Shown: piece after piece, positions 18,739-33,431 of the stretch
Layout of the letters: each line of letters starts with the position of its first letter
How positions within the stretch are numbered: the stretch's first letter is position 1
NCBI RefSeq assembly: GCF_011752995.1
Contig: NZ_VWWL01000006.1
Span: 248,001-312,000 of the forward strand
Length of the DNA: 64,000 nucleotides
Direction of reading: 5' to 3'
Source: Burkholderia sp. Ax-1724
Lineage (GTDB): Bacteria > Pseudomonadota > Gammaproteobacteria > Burkholderiales > Burkholderiaceae
The notes under the pieces: model-generated
Database searches by the model: none
Seen by the model: the letters and a program-made list of their open reading frames with translations, nothing else
What the model was told of the DNA's origin: nothing
Position numbers and translations under genes: made by a program

Positions 18739-20003
18739 CCGGCCGCACTCTGGTCACGGCGCGCAGTCTGCGCGCGCTCGATTGGCTCAACTTTTTCGTC
18801 GCCAACGTGCAGACGGGCTTCGGGCCGTTCATCGCCTCGTATCTCGCGTCGCATAAGTGGACCCAGGGCGAAATCGGCATGGTGCTGTCGGTCGGAACCA
18901 TCAGCGCGATGGTGAGCCAGGTGCCGGGCGGCGCCGCAGTCGACGCGCTGCGCAACAAGAAGGCCGCCGCCGCCTGGGCGATCTTCGCGATCATCCTGAG
19001 CGCGGTGCTGCTCGCGGTCAGCCCGACCGTGCTGCCGGTGATCGCCGCCGAAGTGTTCCACGGCTTCGCGAGCTGCATGCTGACGCCGGCGCTCGCGGCG
19101 ATCTCGTTCGCGCTCGTGGGCCGCGCGAATCTCGGCGACCGGCTCGGGCGCAACGCGCGCTGGGCGTCGATCGGCAGCGCGGTCGCAGCCGGCCTGATGG
19201 GCCTGTTCGGCGAGTACTATTCGCCGCGCGCGGTGTTCTGGCTGACCGCCGGGCTCGCGCTGCCGGCGCTGCTCGCGCTCTCGATGATCCAGCGCACCGA
19301 TACGATCGAACTGCCTCAAGCCGCGCCGACGCCGCAGCAGCTCGCACGCCGCGATAGCCTGCGCGCGCTGCTGCGCGACCGGCGCATGCTGCTGTTCGCA
19401 GCGTGCATCGTGCTGTTCCATCTGTCGAATGCGGCGATGCTGAACCTCGCCGCCGGCGAGGTGACGGCCGGCATGGGCGACAACGTGCAGCTCGTGATCG
19501 CGGCCTGCATCATCGTGCCGCAGGCGATCGTCGCGATGATGTCGCCGTGGGTCGGGCGCTCGGCCGAACGCTGGGGACGCCGGCCGATCCTGCTGCTCGG
19601 CTTCTCGGCGCTGCCGATCCGCGCGCTGCTGTTCGCGGGCATCAGCAGTCCGTATCTACTCGTGCCGGTGCAGGTGCTCGACGGTTTGAGCGCCGCCGTA
19701 TTCGGCGTGATGCTGCCGCTGATCGCCGCCGACGTCGCCGGCGACAAGGGCCGCTACAACCTCTGTATCGGTCTCTTCGGGCTCGCGGCCGGCATCGGCG
19801 CGACGCTGAGCACGACGGCCGCGGGCTTCGTCGCCGATCATTTCGGCAACGCGGTGAGCTTCTTCTGCCTCGCGGCGGCGGGCGCGCTGGCGGTGTTCCT
19901 CGTGTGGGCGGCGATGCCCGAAACGCGCGACACCACGGCGTCCGATCATGACGACGGCGGCGATGCGCCGCTCGGCGATGGCGGGGAGCCGGCGGCCCGG
20001 TAA
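18735..20003 (+). CDS. MFS transporter
   Basis: A 422-residue inner-membrane transporter with twelve predicted helices. The N-terminus (RALDWLNFFVANVQTGFGPF) and the segments IGMVLSVGTISAMVSQVPGG and GRSAERWGRRPIL (loop 8-9 type motif) are typical of the major facilitator superfamily; it resembles the group often annotated as MFS_1 permeases with unknown substrate. The ATG overlaps the stop of the PRC-barrel lipoprotein gene, so both products are probably made together and may work in the envelope together. The hydrophilic C-terminus is rich in Asp and Gly. Confidence 0.9.
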   Translation: MTGRTLVTARSLRALDWLNFFVANVQTGFGPFIASYLASHKWTQGEIGMVLSVGTISAMVSQVPGGAAVDALRNKKAAAAWAIFAIILSAVLLAVSPTVLPVIAAEVFHGFASCMLTPALAAISFALVGRANLGDRLGRNARWASIGSAVAAGLMGLFGEYYSPRAVFWLTAGLALPALLALSMIQRTDTIELPQAAPTPQQLARRDSLRALLRDRRMLLFAACIVLFHLSNAAMLNLAAGEVTAGMGDNVQLVIAACIIVPQAIVAMMSPWVGRSAERWGRRPILLLGFSALPIRALLFAGISSPYLLVPVQVLDGLSAAVFGVMLPLIAADVAGDKGRYNLCIGLFGLAAGIGATLSTTAAGFVADHFGNAVSFFCLAAAGALAVFLVWAAMPETRDTTASDHDDGGDAPLGDGGEPAAR

Positions 20004-20084
20004 TGTCGGTTCGCTAATGTCGGTTCAGCGACGGCGGCCCGGCGACATCGTTTCAGTCACGCCGAACCGGCCGGGCACCCCGCA

Positions 20085-20978
20085 TCAATCGAGAAACTCC
20101 CCCGCGCGCTTTCTGAGCATCGCGCTGAAGTCGTCGAGCCAGCCGATCGACAGACGCCAGCTCTGCCAGTACAGGTCGACGTCGATATGCTTGCCGGGCG
20201 CGATCTCGACGAGTTCGCCGCTCGCGAGATGCCCCGCGATCATCCGCTCGGGGCACATGCCCCAGCCGAGGCTCATCACGCACGCACGCAGAAAACCGGC
20301 GACATGCGGAATCCAGTGCAGCGGCGGATCGAGGTCCGCGCGCGTGATGCGCCGCATGAAGCGTTTCTGCAACTGGTCCTTCGGATTGAAGTCGACGCAC
20401 GGCGTGCGCCGCAGGCTCTCGCGCGTGACGCCGTCGGCGAAATAGCGCTCGTGAAACGCGGGCGAGCACACCGCGAGATAACGCATGCGGCCGAGGCGCG
20501 TCGAGCGGCAGCCTTGCACCGGCTCGGCCTGGGTCGTGATCGCGCCCTGCACGCTGCCGTCGCGAATCCGCTGCGCGGTGTAATCCTGATCGTCGATCAC
20601 GAGATCGAGCAGCATCTGGCGCTCGACGCAGAACGGCGCGACCGCGTCCATGAACCACGTGCCGACGCTATCGTCGTTGACGGCCACGCGCAGCGCCGGC
20701 CACGCCTCGACGAGCGCGCCGGGCTGCGCCGGCAGACGGCCGTTCAACTCCGCTTCGAGCAGTTGCACGCGCTCGGTATGACGGCACAGCAGCGCGCCCG
20801 AGGTCGTCGCCACGCACGGCTGGCCGCGCTTGACGAGCACGCTGCCGACCCGCTCCTCGAGCAGCTTGACCCGCTGCGACACCGCCGACGGCGTGATGTT
20901 GAGCTCGCTCGCGGCGCGGTCGAACGAGCCGTGGCGCACCACGGCGGCGAGCGCATCGAGCAGCGCATAGTCCAGCAT
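20085..20978 (-). CDS. argP: LysR-type regulator ArgP
   Basis: A 297-residue LTTR of the ArgP/LysG (IciA) type that in known systems activates the exporter gene in response to arginine or lysine. The N-terminal YALLDALAAVVRHGSFDRAA and the HTH ITPSAVSQRVKLLEERVG match closely. It is divergent from a LysE/ArgO exporter gene with a 114-bp shared promoter region containing an AT-rich stretch (ATTAAGTAAATTAG), the classical argP/argO or lysG/lysE arrangement. Confidence 0.93.
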   Translation of the reverse strand: MLDYALLDALAAVVRHGSFDRAASELNITPSAVSQRVKLLEERVGSVLVKRGQPCVATTSGALLCRHTERVQLLEAELNGRLPAQPGALVEAWPALRVAVNDDSVGTWFMDAVAPFCVERQMLLDLVIDDQDYTAQRIRDGSVQGAITTQAEPVQGCRSTRLGRMRYLAVCSPAFHERYFADGVTRESLRRTPCVDFNPKDQLQKRFMRRITRADLDPPLHWIPHVAGFLRACVMSLGWGMCPERMIAGHLASGELVEIAPGKHIDVDLYWQSWRLSIGWLDDFSAMLRKRAGEFLD

Positions 20979-21092
20979 TAGCGTTCCTTAATCGACATTA
21001 AGTAAATTAGCTTCTCTTATGAGACGCGAAACCGCAGACTAGCGCGGTTCGGATTTTCCGTCCATTCCGTCTCTTCGTTTTCTGGATCGTTT

Positions 21093-21722
21093 ATGAACTG
21101 GCTGTCTTTTTCTCATGGCGTTGCCCTGTGCGCCTCGCTGATCGTGACGATCGGCGCGCAGAACGCCTTCGTGCTGCGTCAGGGCATCATGCGCTCGCAC
21201 ATCGGCAAGATCGTGCTGCTGTGCACGCTGTCGGATTTCATTCTGATCGGCGCGGGTGTCGGCGGCGCCTCCGCGCTGATGGAGCGCTACCCGGTATTCG
21301 TTCACGCGATGCTCTATGTCGGGCTCGCGTATCTCGCGTGGTTCGGCATCAGCGCGCTGCGCCGCGCGCTGCGGCCCGGCCATGCGGTGCTCGACGGCGC
21401 GGCGGCTGACGGCGCGAACGGCGCAACGCCCGCCCAAGGCGCGCTGCCGATCGTCCTGATGACGCTCGCATTCACGTGGCTCAATCCGCACGTGTATCTG
21501 GACACCTTCCTGCTGATCGGCACGGCCGGCGCGCGCGAACCGGAAGGTGCGCGAGTCGCGTTCGCGATCGGCGCGATGACGGTCAGCGCGGTCTGGTTCC
21601 TTGCGCTCGGCTACGGTGCGCGGATGCTCGCGCCGCTGTTTCGCCGCGCGACCGCATGGCGCGTGCTCGATGGCGCGATCGGCAGCATGGTGCTGCTGCT
21701 GGCGGTGACGCAGTTGCGTTGA
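21093..21722 (+). CDS. LysE/ArgO family basic amino acid exporter
   Basis: A 209-residue inner-membrane exporter with six predicted helices. The family signature GAQNAFVLRQGIMR is near the N-terminus, and TLAFTWLNPHVYLDT is the second conserved block. Members export L-arginine and/or L-lysine. It is paired with a divergent argP, expected to activate it. Whether it prefers arginine (ArgO) or lysine (LysE) cannot be decided here. Confidence 0.94.
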   Translation: MNWLSFSHGVALCASLIVTIGAQNAFVLRQGIMRSHIGKIVLLCTLSDFILIGAGVGGASALMERYPVFVHAMLYVGLAYLAWFGISALRRALRPGHAVLDGAAADGANGATPAQGALPIVLMTLAFTWLNPHVYLDTFLLIGTAGAREPEGARVAFAIGAMTVSAVWFLALGYGARMLAPLFRRATAWRVLDGAIGSMVLLLAVTQLR

Positions 21723-21814
21723 GCGTCGGTGCGCCGTAGGTGCGCCGTCGGTACACATTACGCGCTGCGCGCGGGTGCATGGGGGGCACGTCGAACCGCG
21801 CTGCGGTTCTCCCC

Positions 21815-22351
21815 TCACGCGATGTTTTCCGCCTCGTAGAGACGCCGGCCCGCGGCGTCCTTGCTGCCGAGGATCGGCTTGAAGTCGATCGGCCACTTGA
21901 TGCCGATGTCGGGATCGGACCACAGCAGGCAGCGCTCGAGTTCGGGAAACCAGTACTCGGTGGTCTTCCACACGCACTCGGCAACCTCCGACAGCACGAC
22001 GAAACCCTGCGCGAAGCCGGGCGGCACCCAGATCTGCCGCTGGTTGGCGTCGCTCAGATATTCGCCGCTCCATTTGCCGAAGTTCGGCGAATTGAGGCGC
22101 ACGTCGACCGCGACGTCGAATACCTCGCCGCGCACCACGCGCAACAGCCGCCCCTGCGGGCGCTGCACCTGGTAATGCAAGCCGCGCAGGACGCGGTAGA
22201 CCGCGCGCAAGTGGCGGTCCTGCACGAAGTTGAAACCTTGCGCGACGTCGTCCGCAAATTCGTCGGCGCTGAAGCTCTCGAAGCAGAAGCCGAGTTCGTC
22301 GCCGAACACCTCCGGCTCGATGAGCTTCACCTCCGGCAATGCCGTCGACAT
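21815..22351 (-). CDS. RmlC-like dTDP-sugar epimerase homologue, atypical active site
   Basis: A 178-residue cupin protein clearly homologous to dTDP-4-dehydrorhamnose 3,5-epimerase: GDELGFCFESF, VLRGLHYQ, FDVAVDVRLNSPNFG, WVPPGFAQGF, WSDPDIGIKWP. The catalytic His59 and Asp146 are kept. By alignment to known RmlC from memory, three other active-site positions differ: Arg68 for the usual Lys, Gln115 for His in GFAHGF, and Trp128 for the general-acid Tyr. No rmlA, rmlB or rmlD is nearby. The start at 22351 (MSTALPEVKLIEPEVF) matches the family; a GATGGG-preceded ATG at 22366 is possible. It may be an epimerase of changed specificity or a non-catalytic relative. Confidence 0.82.
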   Translation of the reverse strand: MSTALPEVKLIEPEVFGDELGFCFESFSADEFADDVAQGFNFVQDRHLRAVYRVLRGLHYQVQRPQGRLLRVVRGEVFDVAVDVRLNSPNFGKWSGEYLSDANQRQIWVPPGFAQGFVVLSEVAECVWKTTEYWFPELERCLLWSDPDIGIKWPIDFKPILGSKDAAGRRLYEAENIA

Positions 22352-22472
22352 GACCCTGTTGCCCATCGCCACTGTGCTCGCAAAAACGCTGGCTAGCGAA
22401 GACGCGGCCGCGCTCGACAGACGAAGCGCGGCCGCGTCGCGGGCGTGCGCGCCGGCACGCCAGGCAGTCATG

Positions 22473-23465
22473 TTACGCCTCGGTGGCGGCCCGGCTGCGG
22501 GCGCGATACTCGGTGGGCGACAGCGCCATGCGTTTGCGGAAAATCTTTGCGAGACGGTCGCCGTTGCCGGTGCCGCTGCGCCGCGCGATCTTGTCGACCG
22601 GCAATTCGGTCTCGGTCAGGAAGTTGCACGCAATGCGCAGCCGCACCTGCAGCAGATAATCCGACGGCGTGACCTGCATCTCGTGCTTGAAGCGGCGCAG
22701 GAAATTGCGCTCGCTCATCGCGGCGACCTGGGCGGCGTCGGCCACCGACACCGGGCGATCGCAGTTCGCCTCCATCCAGCGCGCGGCCGCGCGAATTTTT
22801 TCGGCGACGCTGAGCGTGCCGCCCTCGGCCGGCAGCGGCACCCACGTCGCGGCCATGCCGGGCATCACGCGGTCGGCGACGCTGCGCGCGAGTTCGGCGC
22901 CGAGATCGCGCTTGATGAACATCAGCGCACTGCGCGCGCAGTCGTTGCGGTCGTCGGCGGCGCTGAACGCGGCTTCGCCCGCGGCGGCGGCCGGATAACG
23001 GCCCATCATGCCGTCGTGCTCGGTCGGCCCGGCGGCTTCGAGCACGAGGCGGCCCTCGCCGATCGTCTCGATCGCCCGCGTGCGCGACTGCACCGCGCGC
23101 AACCAGTTGAGCAGGCGCTCGTCGCGCGCGGCCGCATGCGCGCCGTAGCCGCCCGCGATGAACAGCACGTCGAAGCCGCTGCCGAAGCGCGTGTCGATGC
23201 GGTCGGTCCAGATTCGCGCCGACGAGGAACTCGCGACGTTGCCGCCCTCCATCGACAGAAACTGCACTTCGTAGGGCGGGTCTTCGCCGCTGCGCGTATC
23301 CGCCAGTTCATTCGCGCTCTGGAACATCTCGACCACGGTGCCGGGCCCGAGCAGCCAGAAACCGTCGAACAGCAGAATGCCGATTCGCCGCGCTGCAGTA
23401 CGGACATTCAAGGCCGGCGTGTGAAGCCATGTAATTCTCGTTGTATCAAGGTGCATTTGCGGCAT
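22473..23465 (-). CDS. GlxA-type AraC family regulator
   Basis: A 330-residue protein with an N-terminal DJ-1/PfpI (class I glutamine amidotransferase-like) domain at about 25-205 (RRIGILLFDGFWLLGPGTVVE, split here) and two AraC-type helix-turn-helix motifs at about 225-325 (SVADAAQVAAMSERNFLRRF; YRARSRAATEA at the end). The usual nucleophile-elbow Cys of this domain is not visible, the region reading IGEGRLVLEAAG. It is followed by the RmlC-like gene 120 bases downstream on the same strand, which may be its target or partner. Upstream lies a long AT-rich control region. In Burkholderiales such regulators are often linked to surface polysaccharide or lipid metabolism; that is only suggestive. 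Confidence 0.88.
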   Translation of the reverse strand: MPQMHLDTTRITWLHTPALNVRTAARRIGILLFDGFWLLGPGTVVEMFQSANELADTRSGEDPPYEVQFLSMEGGNVASSSSARIWTDRIDTRFGSGFDVLFIAGGYGAHAAARDERLLNWLRAVQSRTRAIETIGEGRLVLEAAGPTEHDGMMGRYPAAAAGEAAFSAADDRNDCARSALMFIKRDLGAELARSVADRVMPGMAATWVPLPAEGGTLSVAEKIRAAARWMEANCDRPVSVADAAQVAAMSERNFLRRFKHEMQVTPSDYLLQVRLRIACNFLTETELPVDKIARRSGTGNGDRLAKIFRKRMALSPTEYRARSRAATEA

Positions 23466-23585
23466 GATCTTTCCCTAAACGGTCATACGTGGTGGACCCC
23501 GATGCCCCGTAACCGGACGGAACGAGAGAATGAATTATCACGGCCCGAATCAGCAACGATGCCGCTTAAACGATTAGGGTAATGT

Positions 23586-23603
23586 TAGCGGAATAGACCG
23601 CTA
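23586..23603. promoter_or_regulatory. Inverted repeat upstream of the GlxA-type gene
   Basis: TAGCGG-AATAGA-CCGCTA, perfect 6-bp arms, about 120 bases upstream of the regulator's start. Possible operator. Confidence 0.4.
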
Positions 23604-23623
23604 TAGTAAATTTGAAAAATCTA

Positions 23624-23655
23624 ATTTCCTCATGAAAGGCAATGTATGAGGAAAT
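23624..23655. promoter_or_regulatory. Perfect 10-bp inverted repeat
   Basis: ATTTCCTCAT and ATGAGGAAAT flank a 12-base loop. There is no T run at either side, so an operator or RNA structure is more likely than a terminator. Confidence 0.55.
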
Positions 23656-24023
23656 ACGCTATTGATCGTTCGATATGAGTACGCCGCGCAGCCGCGCCGC
23701 CACGGCCAGCCAGCCTGATCGAGGCATTGCAGCACCGTGACGGATTCCCATATTCTGGCGTAAAGCCTTTACACAAGGCATTTTCTCGGATTCGGACAAA
23801 CTTGCCGATAATGCGAAGCCGGCCGATTCGCGCACGGTCGCCCTCTTACCGAACGGTGCAAAATTGTTTCAAACATGAATCGAAAAATGACTCGATAATG
23901 ACTGTCTAATCTGCATTTTTATTCGCAAATCGGGAATTAATAGCCCGAGCAATGGGCCGTATCGCTGATATATCCGCTCATCGTCAATTGGCATTTCAAT
24001 TCGGATTTATTAGATGCCTGGAA

Positions 24024-24043
24024 ATGTTTCAATTCTGAAACAT
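24024..24043. promoter_or_regulatory. Perfect 8-bp inverted repeat, ATTC loop
   Basis: ATGTTTCA-ATTC-TGAAACAT. A compact AT-rich dyad typical in size for a dimeric regulator site; no gene begins close by. Confidence 0.45.
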
Positions 24044-24143
24044 CATGGTGCTTTTTCGTCTGATCTGAACGGATGAATACACTAACATACTTAATAATCA
24101 GATGATTAGCTGCAATGCAGCAAAAGAAGCCGGTTGACGCGTG

Positions 24144-24181
24144 AAAAAGTGCGGTTGCAACCTCGAAACTTGCAACCGCAC
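24144..24181 (-). terminator. Intrinsic terminator of uvrA
   Basis: On the minus strand, GTGCGGTTGCAA and TTGCAACCGCAC form a perfect 12-bp stem with a 9-nt loop, directly followed by TTTTT. It lies about 120 bases past the uvrA stop. Confidence 0.9.
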
Positions 24182-24299
24182 ACAGCATGACCGCCGGAAA
24201 AACCAGGGGCGCCGCCGCAAAAAACGGCTTAGGCCGCGGGCGGGCGAGACCATCCCGGCCGCCTGCCCACGAACCGCGCCACCCCGCCCGGCTTCGGGA

Positions 24300-30311
<6,012 letters not shown>

Positions 30312-30461
30312 CTCTCACGGCCCTATTGCAGCCTTCTCGCAACCGTCTCGCAGCCTTCTCGCGGCCACGTCAGTCCGGTGCGGCCCCGGTCACGCGCCGG
30401 GCAGTCCCGCGCCGAACGCGGGAGCCTGTGCGGCGCACCGCAAGCCTGGTTGCAACGGGAT

Positions 30462-30490
30462 ACTATACTGTATGTTTATACAGTTTTCCA
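30462..30490 (-). promoter_or_regulatory. Putative uvrA promoter
   Basis: Minus-strand TGGAAA (30490-30485) and TATAGT (30467-30462) are 17 bases apart. The LexA box occupies the spacer. The leader to the uvrA start would be about 145-185 bases. Confidence 0.55.
30468..30483. promoter_or_regulatory. LexA (SOS) box
   Basis: CTGTATGTTTATACAG matches the CTGT-N8-ACAG consensus exactly, in the extended context TACTGT...ACAGTT. It lies 157 bases upstream of the annotated uvrA start within a 320-bp gap, inside the presumed promoter, so the double UvrA is probably DNA-damage inducible. The rest of this gap shows no gene. Confidence 0.85.
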
Positions 30491-30631
30491 TGACGCGGCC
30501 CGGCCCGCTTGCGAGCCTTGCCGGATCGGGATGGCGGGCGGGCAAAACCCTGCCCGCGGCACGGGCACGACACGACGCCGCTTCCAGCCAACCGCGCACG
30601 CCATCCGCGCGCAACCGGTCCCGCGCGCCGC

Positions 30632-31549
30632 CTAAGCCGTCAGATCGAGCCCCCGCACGAGCCGTTCGGCAAGCCGCGGCTGCCGCAACTGGTCGAGCCA
30701 CCACGTCAGCGCGCGCCCCTCGTGGTCGCCGCGCCACGCGACATAGAGCACGTTCGGCTCACGCGGATCGGCGGTCTCCTTTTCGATCAGCTCGCCGCGT
30801 TGCAACAGCGACGCCACGCGCTCGCGCGGCAGCCAGCCGACGCCGAGGCCGTCGCGCTGCGCGAGAATCTTCGCGCGCATGCCCGGCAACGCGAGCGAGG
30901 CCTGGCCGCCGATCACGCCATACGCGCGGCCCGCGCCCGCGCGCGACGAATCGGCCACCACCACCGCGCGATGCGCGCTGATCCGCTCGCGGCTGAGCGG
31001 CTCCTCGGCGGCCGCGAGCGGATGACGCGGCGACACCGCGAACACCCACTCCATCACGCCGAGTTCGAACCAGCGCAGGCCGGCAATCGCGGGCGGCTCG
31101 TTGGTCGCGCCGACGATCAGGTCGGCGCGGCCGTCGCGCAGCGCCTCCCATGTGCCGCCGAGCACTTCGTGCGTGAAGCGCAGCCGCACGCCGGAGCCGA
31201 GCGCATCGAACGCGCGCACCACCGGCATCAGCAGCTCGAATTCGAGGACTTCGTCCGTCACGACCCACAGCCGGTCTTCCCAGCCGCTCGCGATCTGCTT
31301 CACGCGCTGCGTCATGCGCGCCATGTCGAGCAGCAGACGCGCGGCTTCGTCGGCGAGCAGCTGGCCGGCCGGCGTCAGTTGCAGCCGGTAGCGGCGCCGG
31401 TCGAACAGCAGCGCGTCGAAACGCGCTTCCAGTTGCCGCGCGGCATGCGAAACCGTCGAGGGCGCCTTGCCCAGCCGCGCCGCCGCGCGCGACAGGCTGC
31501 CGGTCGCGCGGATCGCGTCGAGCAGGGCCAGTTCGTCTTCCGACAGCAT
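30632..31549 (-). CDS. LysR family transcriptional regulator
   Basis: A 305-residue LTTR. MLSEDELALLDAIRATGSLS and STVSHAARQLEARFDALLFD form the DNA-binding domain, and the effector domain begins near residue 90. The frame stays open far upstream through the next gene, but this part is antisense-type sequence out of frame with that gene; the ATG at 31549 is the family start. It lies 50 bases downstream of another lysR gene on the same strand, perhaps co-transcribed. Effector and target unknown. Confidence 0.9.
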   Translation of the reverse strand: MLSEDELALLDAIRATGSLSRAAARLGKAPSTVSHAARQLEARFDALLFDRRRYRLQLTPAGQLLADEAARLLLDMARMTQRVKQIASGWEDRLWVVTDEVLEFELLMPVVRAFDALGSGVRLRFTHEVLGGTWEALRDGRADLIVGATNEPPAIAGLRWFELGVMEWVFAVSPRHPLAAAEEPLSRERISAHRAVVVADSSRAGAGRAYGVIGGQASLALPGMRAKILAQRDGLGVGWLPRERVASLLQRGELIEKETADPREPNVLYVAWRGDHEGRALTWWLDQLRQPRLAERLVRGLDLTA

Positions 31550-31599
31550 GTGCGATTCCCTCGAATGAGTGCGCCGCCGACGATGGTAGCGCGAGCCGC

Positions 31600-32490
31600 T
31601 CAGCCCACCGCCTCGAAAATATCCCTGAGCCACTGCGCGAACGCGCGCACCCGCGACGACAACTGCCGGCTCTGCGGATACAGCACCGACACCGGCAACG
31701 TCGGCGGCGGAAACTCGGCGAGCAGGATGCGCAGACGCCCCGCCGCGAGGTCCGCCTCGACGCGATAGCGCGGCACCTGGACGATGCCGAGCCCGGCGAG
31801 CGCGGCGCCCGCGTAGAGATCGGCGCCCGTCACCGAGACCGCCGACGGCAGCATGATCGCGCGGTCGTGTCCGTCGACGCGGAATTCGAGCGGCACCGGC
31901 TTGCCGGTCGCGCTCGACACGTAGTTGACCGCGCGATGCGCGGACAGCGCCGCGAGGTCCGCCGGCTCGCCGTACGCGGCAAGGTAGGCCGGACTCGCGA
32001 CCGTGACCTGCTGCAGCTGCGCGACGCGCCGCCCGACCATCGACGAATCTTGCAGATTGCCCGCGCGCAGCACGCAATCGACGCCCTCGCGCACCAGATC
32101 GACGAAGCGATCGTCCTCGCCGATCACGAGCTCGATGCCGGGAAAGCGTTCGAGAAACGCGGGCAGCGCCGGCACCACGAAGTGCCGCGCGAGCGTGCCC
32201 TGCACGTTCACGCGCAACAGCCCCTTCGGCGCGAGATTCGAAAACGAGCCCTCGGCCTCCTCCATGTCGGCGATCAGGCGCACGCAGCGCTCGTAGTACG
32301 CCGCGCCGTCGGGTGTGAGCCGCACCGTGCGCGTGGTACGCTCCAGCAGCCGCGCGCCGAGCCGCTCCTCCATGCGCTGCATCAGATTGGTGACGGTCGC
32401 GCGCGGAATGCGCAGGTCGTCGGCCGCGCGCGTGAAGCTCTGCCGCTCGGCAATCCGCACGAACACCCGCATTTCCTCGAAACGATCCAT
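31600..32490 (-). CDS. LysR family transcriptional regulator (partner of SDR)
   Basis: A 296-residue LTTR with MDRFEEMRVFVRIAERQSFT and IPRATVTNLMQRMEERLGAR as DNA-binding domain, then the substrate domain. The type is the common PA0477/CrgA-like group. It is divergent from an SDR gene across 121 bases, the standard layout for a local activator or repressor of that dehydrogenase. Confidence 0.92.
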   Translation of the reverse strand: MDRFEEMRVFVRIAERQSFTRAADDLRIPRATVTNLMQRMEERLGARLLERTTRTVRLTPDGAAYYERCVRLIADMEEAEGSFSNLAPKGLLRVNVQGTLARHFVVPALPAFLERFPGIELVIGEDDRFVDLVREGVDCVLRAGNLQDSSMVGRRVAQLQQVTVASPAYLAAYGEPADLAALSAHRAVNYVSSATGKPVPLEFRVDGHDRAIMLPSAVSVTGADLYAGAALAGLGIVQVPRYRVEADLAAGRLRILLAEFPPPTLPVSVLYPQSRQLSSRVRAFAQWLRDIFEAVG

Positions 32491-32611
32491 AATCGACGCT
32501 CACCAATTATTAAAGCAAATGGAATGATGATGGCGAGTCTAGCGCGATTATCTACGCGCCGAAAGCGCTCATGATTCCCTCTCCATCACCCCTACTGTGA
32601 GGACACGCATC

Positions 32612-33355
32612 ATGAACACGAGCAACACGAGCCGGGTCGCCATCGTCACGGGCGCCTCGCGCGGCATCGGCAGCGCGATTGCGCAGCGGCTTGCGAAGGA
32701 CGGCTTTGCGGTCGCCGTCAATTACGCGTCGAGCGCGGGCGAAGCCGAGGCGCTCGTCGCCGCGATCAGGGACGCGGGCGGCAAGGCGGCCGCAGTGAAG
32801 GCGGATGTCTCGAACCCCGACGACGTGCGCCGCATGTTCGAGCACACCGAGCAGCAGCTCGGCAAGGTGGACGTGCTCGTCAACAACGCGGGCGTGATGA
32901 AGCTCGCGCCGATCGCCGAGGCTCAGGACGCGATGTTCGAGCAGACTTTCGACATCAACGTGCGCGGCACCTTCAACACGCTGCGCGAAGCGGCCGCGCG
33001 CCTGAACGACGGCGGCCGCGTGATCAATTTCTCGACCAGCGTGCTGGCGCTGAACCTGCCGGGCTACGGGGTCTACGTCGCGACGAAAGCGGCCGTCGAG
33101 GCGTTCACGCGCGTGTTCGCGAAGGAACTGCGCGGGCGCAACATCACGGTGAACGCGGTCGCGCCGGGTCCGATCGCGACCGCGCTGTTCCTCGAAGGCA
33201 AAACCGAGGAGCAGATCGCCAACTTCGCGAAGATGCCGCCGCTGCAACGGCTCGGCGAGCCGGACGACATTGCGTCGGTGGTGGCGTTTCTGGCCGGGCC
33301 CGATGCGGCGTGGGTCAACGGCCAGGTGTTGCGGGCGAACGGCGGGCTGGTTTGA
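32612..33355 (+). CDS. Classical SDR family oxidoreductase
   Basis: A 247-residue short-chain dehydrogenase. The NAD(P) motif TGASRGIG, NNAG, the catalytic Ser/Tyr/Lys in NFSTSVLAL and YVATK, and a complete C-terminal dimer region are all present. An Arg after TGAS suggests NADPH preference (inference). The ATG at 32612 is used instead of an upstream ATG at 32597 because GTGAGGA is better spaced and the family begins there. Strongly similar along its whole length to the SDR at 42519-43262, including the shared segment TVNAVAPGP. Divergent from lysR. Substrate unknown. Confidence 0.93.
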   Translation: MNTSNTSRVAIVTGASRGIGSAIAQRLAKDGFAVAVNYASSAGEAEALVAAIRDAGGKAAAVKADVSNPDDVRRMFEHTEQQLGKVDVLVNNAGVMKLAPIAEAQDAMFEQTFDINVRGTFNTLREAAARLNDGGRVINFSTSVLALNLPGYGVYVATKAAVEAFTRVFAKELRGRNITVNAVAPGPIATALFLEGKTEEQIANFAKMPPLQRLGEPDDIASVVAFLAGPDAAWVNGQVLRANGGLV

Positions 33356-33431
33356 TAGCTGAGTTGATAGCGGTTTTTTGATAACGGGTTTGACGGCGCG
33401 GTGCCTCCGGTTCGAGCGCCGCGCCCCTCGC

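Larger units (their letters stand above)
23466..24143. other. AT-rich intergenic region with multiple dyads
   Basis: About 680 bases without a convincing gene, visibly poorer in GC than everything around it (for example 23880-24110). Small open frames of 60-83 codons exist but have no ribosome-binding sites or family resemblance. It contains at least three perfect inverted repeats, listed separately. It probably holds the control region of the GlxA-type regulator gene, and could encode a small RNA or be acquired DNA. Confidence 0.6.

Noticed and set aside
23727..24188. Small open frames of 60 and 83 codons in the AT-rich gap
   Set aside because: No ribosome-binding sites and no recognisable protein features; one overlaps the uvrA terminator.
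31550..32506. Long N-terminal extension of the lysR frame ending at 30632
   Set aside because: The extension runs out of phase through the neighbouring lysR gene and has shadow composition; the LTTR family start is at 31549.
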